From Paramagnetospirillum kuznetsovii (GTDB lineage: Bacteria > Pseudomonadota > Alphaproteobacteria > Rhodospirillales > Magnetospirillaceae): a stretch of DNA of 64,000 nucleotides. The stretch covers positions 62,001-126,000 of the forward strand of contig NZ_PGTO01000006.1 in NCBI RefSeq assembly GCF_003284725.1. Direction: 5' to 3'. The position numbers were made by a program, and so were the translations under genes. Within the stretch, counting starts at the first letter, position 1. Each line of letters opens with the position of its first letter. The notes under the pieces were generated by a model. It made no database searches. It worked only from the letters and a program-made list of their open reading frames with translations, and was not told where the DNA came from. Shown in pieces: positions 49,313-56,243 of the stretch.

Positions 49313-51105
49313 TGGCCGCCTCCGACGCCGATGCGGATGCCCGAGCCCAAGGGCGCGGCGGCCTGGGTGCTGATTCCCTGGGGAACCGGCGCTGTCGGCT
49401 GCGGCGCGGCGGGGCGCACGCCGAACAGCCGTTGCAGGGTCTCGGCTGCGGGACCGGCCGCCGCCACCGCGCCCTTGTCCAGCACCACCACATCGCGGCA
49501 GATGGGCAGCAGGACGGGGCTGTGGGTGACGACGATGACGGTATGGGTCTTGGCCAGTTCGGCCAGGGTGGCGCGCAGGTCTTCCTCGGCCTGGCGGTCC
49601 AGGCTGGCGGAAGGCTCATCCAGCAGCAGCACGGGCGGATCGCCGATCAGGGCGCGGGCGATGGCGATGCGCTGGCGCTGACCGGCCGACAGCCGCGATC
49701 CCGCCTCGCCGATGGAGGTGCCGTAGCCGTCGGGGAGGTCGACGATATATTGGTGGACGCCCGCGATCTGGGCGGCGGCCAGGATGGCCTCGTCGGTGCA
49801 GCCCGGCGCGCCATAGGCGATGTTGTCGCGGATGGAGGCGTTGAACAGCACGCATTCCTGCGGCACATAACCCATCCAGCCCGCCAGTTCGGCGCGGGTG
49901 AACTGGGCGATGTCCGAGCCGTCCAGCAGCACGCGCCCCTTGGCCGGGTGATAGAGGCCGAGGATGATCTTCAGCAGGGTGGTCTTGCCGCTGCCGTTAC
50001 GCCCCAGGATGGCGGTGATTCCGGCGGGGCGGATTTCCAGCCGGTCGATGGCCGAGGCCGCCTGACTCTTCTGGTCATAGGCGAAGGAGATGTCTTCCAG
50101 GGTGATGAGGCCGCTGGGACGCTCGCGCTTGATGGCGCTTTCGCGGCGCTCCTCCGGCTCGGCGAAGACCTCGCCCAGGCGCTCCACCGACTGGCGGAAT
50201 GACGAGAAGGTCTTCCAGGCGCCCACCAGCTGGTTGATGGGACCGTAAAGGCGCGACGACAGCATGTTGCAGGCCACCAGGGCGCCCATGCTCAGCTCGT
50301 GGTCCATGATGAAGATGGCGCCCACCGTGGTCAGCGCCGCGCTGCCCAACTGGGTCAGCATCTGGCCCACATTGACAAAGGCGTCGGCGCTGGCGCCTCG
50401 GTGGATGGATTGTTCGATGGTGCCGGCCTGACGCTCCTCCCATAGGGGGCGAATGGCGCGGTCCAGGGCCACCGCCTTGACGGTGCCGCGTCCGGCGATG
50501 ATCTCGGCCACCAGATTGTCGCGGGCGGACTGGACGTTCTTTTCCTTGCCGGTGCTTTCGGCCATGGAGTTGCCCGATTTCCAGGCCAGCACGATGAAGG
50601 CGGCGAACAGCACCAGGAACACTACCGCCAGCGGACGGCCGATGACGAAGATGACGCCCAGGAAGATCATCACGAAGGGCAGATCGGCCAAAAGGATCGC
50701 GGTTGCGCCCGACACGGTATTGCGAATGGCGTCCACGTCGCGGAACAGGGTCTGCCAGAACGAGGCCGGGCGGCTTTCCAACGTCCTGAGCGGCAGATGC
50801 ATGACCTTGTCGAACAGCTTGGTGCCGATTTCCACGTCGATGCGCAAAGCCGCCGTCTGCATGATGCGCCCGCGCGAGGTGCGGATGATCCAGTCGAAGG
50901 CCAGCAGGCAGGCGACGCCGATCACCAGACCCTTGAGGGTGGCGGTGCCGTTGTGGCCGATCACCCGGTCATAGACCTGCATCACGAAGATGGGGACGGC
51001 CAGGGCCATCAGATTGATGAACAGCGAGGCCGTCAGCAGCTCGCGCATCATGGGGCGCAGCGGCTCGAGGATCGGCTTTAGCCAAGATTTCTTCTCGGTG
51101 CTCAT
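49309..51105 (-). CDS. Type I secretion ABC transporter ATPase/permease
   Basis: The 598-residue protein has an N-terminal six-helix permease domain (MRELLTASLFINLMALAVPI) and a C-terminal ATPase. Walker A is GRNGSGKTTLL, the signature is LSAGQRQRIAIARALIG, and the Walker B region is PPVLLLDEPSASLD. It lacks the C39 protease domain, so its substrate should carry an uncleaved C-terminal secretion signal (PrtD/HlyB type). A Pro/Ala-rich tail follows the ATPase. The adaptor gene overlaps its end. The substrate is unknown. Confidence 0.92.
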   Translation of the reverse strand: MSTEKKSWLKPILEPLRPMMRELLTASLFINLMALAVPIFVMQVYDRVIGHNGTATLKGLVIGVACLLAFDWIIRTSRGRIMQTAALRIDVEIGTKLFDKVMHLPLRTLESRPASFWQTLFRDVDAIRNTVSGATAILLADLPFVMIFLGVIFVIGRPLAVVFLVLFAAFIVLAWKSGNSMAESTGKEKNVQSARDNLVAEIIAGRGTVKAVALDRAIRPLWEERQAGTIEQSIHRGASADAFVNVGQMLTQLGSAALTTVGAIFIMDHELSMGALVACNMLSSRLYGPINQLVGAWKTFSSFRQSVERLGEVFAEPEERRESAIKRERPSGLITLEDISFAYDQKSQAASAIDRLEIRPAGITAILGRNGSGKTTLLKIILGLYHPAKGRVLLDGSDIAQFTRAELAGWMGYVPQECVLFNASIRDNIAYGAPGCTDEAILAAAQIAGVHQYIVDLPDGYGTSIGEAGSRLSAGQRQRIAIARALIGDPPVLLLDEPSASLDRQAEEDLRATLAELAKTHTVIVVTHSPVLLPICRDVVVLDKGAVAAAGPAAETLQRLFGVRPAAPQPTAPVPQGISTQAAAPLGSGIRIGVGGGQ

Positions 51106-51280
51106 ATTCCCATGATTTGCGCCCGCGCCGACCGGTTATGCAAATGGAAATTTGGCGGGCTTGATCTTGTTTCCATAAGACGAGAGGGATATTCGGTAAC
51201 GAATTATGATGGATGTTATATCCATGATTTGATATTTGTCACCTCGGCCGCTTGGGGCGGTTTGGAAAATGGGGGATGTC
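51106..51280. promoter_or_regulatory. AT-rich region upstream of the chemoreceptor gene
   Basis: This gap between divergent genes is AT-rich from about 51170 to 51240. It contains the short inverted repeat ATGGAT-N5-ATCCAT (51209-51225). No named promoter or operator could be assigned. Confidence 0.3.
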
Positions 51281-52996
51281 ATGGCTGCGGAATCCAAGTC
51301 GAATATGCGTATCGGTCAAAGGCTGTGGCTTGGCTTTGGGATCTTGTGCGGGCTGATCGCGGTGGTGGTGGGGACCATCGTCTACGAGGCCAACGGGGTT
51401 CGCACCGCCACCGAGCGGGTGATCGGCTTCCGCATGCCGGTGGCGCAGACCAGCACCTCCATCGAGGGCGAGATGTTCGCTTCCCTTGCGGCGCTGCGCG
51501 GCTATCTGCTGACCGGCAACGACAGCTTCAAGGTGGAGCGTGCCGATTCCTGGCGGGAGATCGACCAGGATATGGCGACCATGGATAAGCTGGCGGTGCG
51601 CTTCACCAATCCCCGTAATATGGAATTATGGAAAGAGTCCCGCGAACTGTTGCTGGGACTGAAGGCGGCGCAGGGCAAGGCCGAGGCTCTGGGCCAGAGC
51701 AAGGAAGCCGTCGAGGTCTTGGTGGGCGAGGCGGTTCCCAAGGTCCGCCGTCTGGTGGTTCTGCTGCAAGGCGAGAAGGGGACTGACGGTCGGCGTTCCG
51801 GCGGCATGATCGACAATCAGCACAAGATGCTCGATATGGATTCCCAGATCGTGGAATCCATGGTGGGCGCCATGGTCACCATAGGCTTCGTCGCCCTGGC
51901 GGTCGGTCTCGGCCTCGCCTTTCTCATCGCCCAGCGGACCACGGCCAGTATCGTGCCGCCCCTGGCCGCCATGACGAAGGCCATGGAAACCCTGTCCAAG
52001 GGCGATACCGCCGTCGAGATTCCGGCCCAGGGCCGCACCGACGAGGTCGGAGAAATGGCGGCCGCCATGGCGGTCTTCCGTGCCAACCTGATTCGCCAGC
52101 ATGAATTGGAAGAGGCTCAGCGCAAGGCTGACGAGGCCCAGCGTCAGCGCGCCGCGCGCATCGAGGCGCTGACCAATGACTTCGATCACGCCGCCAGCGA
52201 GATGGTGCATCTGGTGGCCAGCGCCGCCAGCCAATTGCAATCCACCGCGGGCTCCATGAGTTCCACCGCTACCCAGACCAGCCATCAGGCGACCGCCGTG
52301 GCGGCGGCGTCCGAGGAGGCGTCGGTCAATGTTCAGACGGTGGCTGCCGCTGCCGAGGAACTGTCCAGCTCCATCAGCGAGATCGGCCGCCAGGTGGCCC
52401 ATTCCAGCGAGATTTCGCGCAATGCCGTCGGTCAGGCCTCCGAGGCGGGCGAGGCGGTCAACCAACTGGCGGGGACGGTTCAGCGCATCGGCGAGGTGGT
52501 CAGCCTGATCAACGACATCGCGGCCCAGACCAATCTGCTGGCGCTCAACGCCACCATCGAAGCCGCCAGGGCGGGTGACGCGGGCAAGGGTTTCGCCGTC
52601 GTCGCCAACGAGGTCAAGACCCTGGCCAATCAGACGGCGCGGGCCACCGGCGAGATCGGCCAGCAGATCACCGCCATTCAGGAACAGACCCGTCGGGTGG
52701 TGGACACCATCGGCAGCATTGTCCATGTCATCGAGGAGATCGGCCATATTTCCGCCGAGATCACCGATGGCGTCAACGCTCAAAGCGCCGCCACCCAGGA
52801 AATCGCCCGCAACGTCGAACAGGCGGCGGCGGGCACCACCGAGGTCAGCAGCAACGTGATCCAGGTCCAGACCGCGGCCGACGAAACCGGCGCGGCGTCG
52901 CGGGAAGTCCTCGACGCCTCCCAGTCGCTGGCCCTGCAGTCCACCAATCTGAAGGGAACCATCGACCAGTTCCTGGGCAATGTGCGAGCGGCTTAG
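51281..52996 (+). CDS. Methyl-accepting chemotaxis protein
   Basis: The 571-residue chemoreceptor starts at the ATG at 51281 (MAAESKSNMRIGQRLWLGFG, GGGGG just upstream). Features are a first membrane helix (LCGLIAVVVGTIVY), a periplasmic four-helix-bundle-like sensor, a second helix (MVTIGFVALAVGLGLAFLIA), a HAMP segment and the signalling hairpin with DIAAQTNLLALNATIEAARA. The ligand is not readable. It is divergent from the type I secretion operon. Confidence 0.93.
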   Translation: MAAESKSNMRIGQRLWLGFGILCGLIAVVVGTIVYEANGVRTATERVIGFRMPVAQTSTSIEGEMFASLAALRGYLLTGNDSFKVERADSWREIDQDMATMDKLAVRFTNPRNMELWKESRELLLGLKAAQGKAEALGQSKEAVEVLVGEAVPKVRRLVVLLQGEKGTDGRRSGGMIDNQHKMLDMDSQIVESMVGAMVTIGFVALAVGLGLAFLIAQRTTASIVPPLAAMTKAMETLSKGDTAVEIPAQGRTDEVGEMAAAMAVFRANLIRQHELEEAQRKADEAQRQRAARIEALTNDFDHAASEMVHLVASAASQLQSTAGSMSSTATQTSHQATAVAAASEEASVNVQTVAAAAEELSSSISEIGRQVAHSSEISRNAVGQASEAGEAVNQLAGTVQRIGEVVSLINDIAAQTNLLALNATIEAARAGDAGKGFAVVANEVKTLANQTARATGEIGQQITAIQEQTRRVVDTIGSIVHVIEEIGHISAEITDGVNAQSAATQEIARNVEQAAAGTTEVSSNVIQVQTAADETGAASREVLDASQSLALQSTNLKGTIDQFLGNVRAA

Positions 52997-53155
52997 CAGG
53001 GTGCGGAAAAACTCCGTCATTCCCGCGAAAGCGGGAATCCATGCATCAGCCACTCAATATCGTGTAGCTAAAGCCCAGTCTTGCATCAGTATGGACCCCC
53101 GCCTGCGCGGGGGTGACGATAAAAAGGGGGCGGGAAGGCGTTTTTCCGCACCCTG
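52997..53155. repeat. Nested hairpin repeat (family 1) with outer 16-bp inverted arms
   Basis: CAGGGTGCGGAAAAAC (52997-53012) and GTTTTTCCGCACCCTG (53140-53155) are perfect inverted copies. Inside them lies a full family-1 pair: GTCATTCCCGCGAAAGCGGG (53016 on) and ACCCCCGCCTGCGCGGGGGT (53095-53114). It is the most complete copy of the element in the window and could also serve as the transcription end of the chemoreceptor gene. Confidence 0.85.
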
Positions 53156-53157
53156 TT

Positions 53158-53234
53158 AGGGGGGCGAGGCGCCCGCGCTCCGAGGCGCCCGCGCTCCGAG
53201 GCGCGTTGGGAGCGCGGCCGCCCTCGGCCGCAGA
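53158..53234. repeat. GC-rich hairpin cluster (family 2)
   Basis: GGGCGAGGCGCCCGCGCTCC, GAGGCGCCCGCGCTCCGAGG and GGGAGCGCGGCCGCCCTCGG follow one another directly after the nested element, before the end of panE. Copies overlap and are diverged. Confidence 0.7.
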
Positions 53235-53240
53235 CGACGC

Positions 53241-54164
53241 TCACCGGCTCCGCTTGACCTCATAGGCCTGAAGGTGGCAGCGCGCGACCCGCAGCAGCGG
53301 CGTCGCCATGCCGACCGCCTTGGCGCGGTCCACCATGTGGCCGATGATGTGTTCGCCCTCGGTGCGGCCTCCCGCTTCCAGATCGCGCAGCATGGAGGCG
53401 GTCTGGCGCGATTTGGGATCGGTGTTGAAGCCCAGCGCCAGCTCCCGCGCCGCCGGACGGGGGGCATGGCCGGCGGCGGCGGCGACCGACGCGCATTCCT
53501 CATACATTTCCCGTGTGATGGCGTCGCCCTCATCGGCGGCCATGATGGCGCCGATATCGGCCCGCATGGTGCAGGTCATTCCGGCCATGGTGGCCAGCAG
53601 GGTGTATTTCTCCCAGGCCTCCTGCATCAGGATCGGGCTATGGACGCTGTCGAACGCCGCCTTCGCCATGACAGCGGCGATGGCCTCGGTGCGCGGGCTG
53701 GTGTCGCCGTCGCGCTCGCCGAAGGTCAGGCGGTGGATTTTTCCCATGATGACCACTTCGCCCTCGGGGCCGAGCGTCGCGAAGATGTGGCATAGCCCGC
53801 CCAGCACCCGATCGCGGCCAAAGGCGGCGTCCAGCGGGCCGTAATGGGCGAGGCCGTTGAGGATGGGCAGCACCAGCGTATGGGGGCCGACCGCCGGAGA
53901 GATGGAGGCGATGGAATCGTCCAGGTCATAGGCCTTGCAGCTCAGGATCACCAGATCCCAGGTGCCAGACAGGCTGTCGGCGGTGACCGTCTTCACGGCC
54001 AGCGTGGCATCGCCGGTGGGGCTCTTGATGACAAGGCCGGTCTCGGCCAGCTTGGCGGCGCGCTTGGGCCGCACCAGAAAGGTGACATCCGCCCCCGCCT
54101 CGGCCAGTCGCCCCCCGAAATAGCCGCCGGTTCCGCCCGCGCCCAAGACCAAGATCCGCATCAT
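53241..54164 (-). CDS. panE: 2-dehydropantoate 2-reductase (ketopantoate reductase) family
   Basis: The enzyme reduces ketopantoate to pantoate with NADPH for coenzyme A synthesis. The 307-residue protein has the Rossmann start MMRILVLGAGGTGGYFGGRL, LVILSCKAYDLDDSIASISP, NGLAHYGPLDAAFGRDRVLG and the later EKYTLLATMAGMTCTMRADI. An alternative start is one codon in. Members of this family may act on other 2-keto acids, so the symbol is a best match. Confidence 0.85.
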   Translation of the reverse strand: MMRILVLGAGGTGGYFGGRLAEAGADVTFLVRPKRAAKLAETGLVIKSPTGDATLAVKTVTADSLSGTWDLVILSCKAYDLDDSIASISPAVGPHTLVLPILNGLAHYGPLDAAFGRDRVLGGLCHIFATLGPEGEVVIMGKIHRLTFGERDGDTSPRTEAIAAVMAKAAFDSVHSPILMQEAWEKYTLLATMAGMTCTMRADIGAIMAADEGDAITREMYEECASVAAAAGHAPRPAARELALGFNTDPKSRQTASMLRDLEAGGRTEGEHIIGHMVDRAKAVGMATPLLRVARCHLQAYEVKRSR

Positions 54165-54221
54165 CCATCTCCGGTATTACCAGTTGGGCGACGGTACCCG
54201 AGGCCAATGGGCCGGGCAACG

Positions 54222-54370
54222 AAAAACCCCCTCCCGGCAAGGGGAGGAGGGAGCACGGTCTGATCCGCCACTTCAGAATCGGCACGGACCTACCAGCCGG
54301 GGATACCTCGGCTGCGGAATAGACAATACGAGTGAGATGGCCTGTCGCCCGGCGATTGAGGGACTCAATG
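54222..54370 (-). ncRNA. Candidate small RNA or leader ending in a GC-rich terminator
   Basis: On the minus strand, CCTCCTCCCC (ending at 54242), a TTGCC loop, GGGAGGGGG and TTTTT (54222-54226) form a terminator-like hairpin with a U-tract. It lies between the terminator of hpnL (54377) and the start of panE (54164), with no open reading frame before it. The preceding 120 nt contain stem-forming pieces (CAGCCGAGGTATCCCCGGCT). This fits an independent small RNA or a terminating leader of panE. I could not match it to a known RNA family. Confidence 0.38.
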
Positions 54371-54376
54371 GAGTTG

Positions 54377-54409
54377 GAAAAAGGCCATCCCACGGGGTGG
54401 CCCTTTTTT
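54377..54409. terminator. Intrinsic (bidirectional) terminator after hpnL
   Basis: GGAAAAAGGCCATCCC, loop ACG and GGGGTGGCCCTTTTTT form a hairpin with A-tract and T-tract sides, so it can work on either strand. It directly abuts the hpnL stop codon at 54409-54411. Confidence 0.85.
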
Positions 54410-55383
54410 CATTCCCGGGGACGGTCCGCCTTGGCCTTGGCGCCATGGTGCTCGACGAAATGCCACGCCAGCAGGGATGGCAGCCCCAGCACCAGTTCGC
54501 GGCCGCGCTTCAGCAGCGACAGCGCCAGCGCCAGCTCGGTCGGCAGGCCCAGCAGGGCGCCGACGATCACATAGCCACCCTCCTGCAGGCCGATAGCGGC
54601 GGGGACCACGAAAGCGACGCTGCGAATGGCGAAGATGACGCTTTCCATGGCCAGGATGTCGTCCAGGTCCAGGGGATGCCCCAGCAGTTGCATGGCAATC
54701 CAGGCCTCGGCGGCTCCGGCGACCCAGGCCAGCACATGCCAGAATACCGACAGGGCGAGACGGCGCCGGTCGTCGTAGAGAAGGTGGATGGCCGCCCGGA
54801 CGCCGTCCTCGGCGTCGGGGGCGCTCCAGGTGCCGGGGGCCAGCCTGGACGGCAAGGTCTCCAGGAACCGCATCACCGTGGATTTCTGCAGGGCGATGAA
54901 GGCGATGATGCCGGGAATGCTGATGGCAAGGGCCATCAAGGCCCAGCGGGTCACTTCGGAATTGGGAAAGTTCACCATCCACATGGAGACGCCCAGCAGG
55001 CTGAAGATGACCTGGGCGATGGCTTCGGCGGTGACGTCTACGATCATGACGGCGCTGGCTTCCGAGATCCGCATGCCGAGGCCGGCCATCATGCGGATGC
55101 CCGCCACCTCGCCCGCCAGCGGGACAAAGGCGGCCAAGTCGCCGACGCCGTCCTTGATCCAACGGCCCAGGATGAAGAGATAGGCCGGGTGCCCCGATTG
55201 CAACGCCGCCCAGCTCAGGCCGCACAGCGCCACCGGCAGGATGTGGTAGGCCGCCAGGATCATCACGCCGCTCCATCCGGCGGCATCCAGCGCCCCCGTG
55301 ACGTCGCCGAAGCCTTCGCGCAACCACCACGCCAGTCCGAGGATGACGGCTATCAGGCTGACGCGAAGCAGGGCGGCTTTCAT
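54409..55383 (-). CDS. hpnL: HpnL-type membrane protein (hopanoid-associated, MprF-like TM fold)
   Basis: The 324-residue polytopic protein has about eight helices of the lysylphosphatidylglycerol-synthase-TM type. It begins AALLRVSLIAVILGLAWWLR, with PLAGEVAGIRMMAGLGMRIS and VPAAIGLQEGGYVIVGALLG as family stretches. In hopanoid producers it follows hpnK, and its function (probably lipid transport or modification) is not proven. It overlaps hpnK by 4 nt (ATGA), so the three hpn genes are one operon. Confidence 0.88.
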   Translation of the reverse strand: MKAALLRVSLIAVILGLAWWLREGFGDVTGALDAAGWSGVMILAAYHILPVALCGLSWAALQSGHPAYLFILGRWIKDGVGDLAAFVPLAGEVAGIRMMAGLGMRISEASAVMIVDVTAEAIAQVIFSLLGVSMWMVNFPNSEVTRWALMALAISIPGIIAFIALQKSTVMRFLETLPSRLAPGTWSAPDAEDGVRAAIHLLYDDRRRLALSVFWHVLAWVAGAAEAWIAMQLLGHPLDLDDILAMESVIFAIRSVAFVVPAAIGLQEGGYVIVGALLGLPTELALALSLLKRGRELVLGLPSLLAWHFVEHHGAKAKADRPRE

Positions 55384-56243
55384 GCCAACCGCGCCTCGGC
55401 GGCGAAGGTGGTGAGCTCGATGCCGAGATCGCGCACCCTGGCGCGGTTGGCGGCGTCGGTCAGGGCCTGGTATTCCTCAGCCACCAGATAATGGGGCGGC
55501 ATGGGGCGCAAGTCCCAGTGGCGGGTGGCGGGGTGGAGGTAGATTTCCGACAGCCCGTCGGGCAGCACGTCCATGAACGAGCCGACCCGTTCGGCCGTCA
55601 TGGCGCCGCTGTCGTTCAGCCCGAAGGCGCGGTCGTTGATCACCAGCCCCCTCGCCCTGGCCGCCTTGCGCATGCGCCCTGCCCGCCGCCAGTGGAAGAT
55701 GCCGTTCATCAGCCGCAGTCCCGGCTTGTCGCCCCGCGCCTTGTAGGACAGCAGCGGCGGCTCGAACGGAATGCGGATGCCCGGCGCGCCGTATTCCACC
55801 GCCAGATCCAGCACCAGATCGAAGACCGTCGGGTGCTGGTGGTAATGGTGATGGAAATCCACATAGGCCAGGGGCAAGCCGGTGGCCTTGAACTTCTCGA
55901 ACTGGGCCCGCATCTCGTCGCGCACCTGACGCCGCGTCTTGGGGCTGAAGAAGATGGCGATGCCGAGGCGGACCAGATCCAGGGTGAACAGCCCGTCCGC
56001 CCCGACCAGATCGGGAATCCGCGAGGGCGGCAGGGCGGGAACGCCGTCCACCAGGGTCACATGCAGTCCGACGCCCAGGCTGGGCAGACGGCGGGCGCGC
56101 TCCACCGCATCTTCCACCGCCGCTTCGTTCACCATCAGGCTGGCGGCGGTCAGGATGCCGTTGACGTGGCCATCCTCCACCGCATCGTTGACCGGGATGG
56201 AACGGCCGAAATCATCGGCGGTGACGATCAGACGCTTGCTCAC
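55380..56243 (-). CDS. hpnK: HpnK, YdjC-type hopanoid-associated deacetylase-like protein
   Basis: The 287-residue protein from a GTG start at 56243 begins VSKRLIVTADDFGRSIPVND. The DD pair and later YVDFHHHYHQHPTVFDLVLD provide the metal ligands of the YdjC/ChbG carbohydrate-deacetylase fold. HpnK probably deacetylates a sugar-bearing hopanoid intermediate, though its substrate is not established. The GTG overlaps the hpnN stop by 4 nt and the stop overlaps the hpnL start by 4 nt. Confidence 0.88.
   Translation of the reverse strand: MSKRLIVTADDFGRSIPVNDAVEDGHVNGILTAASLMVNEAAVEDAVERARRLPSLGVGLHVTLVDGVPALPPSRIPDLVGADGLFTLDLVRLGIAIFFSPKTRRQVRDEMRAQFEKFKATGLPLAYVDFHHHYHQHPTVFDLVLDLAVEYGAPGIRIPFEPPLLSYKARGDKPGLRLMNGIFHWRRAGRMRKAARARGLVINDRAFGLNDSGAMTAERVGSFMDVLPDGLSEIYLHPATRHWDLRPMPPHYLVAEEYQALTDAANRARVRDLGIELTTFAAEARLA

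Noticed and set aside
53016-53118. Insertion sequence or transposase remnant
   Set aside because: No reading frame lies between the hairpins. The element is only about 100 bp and matches the REP-like family.
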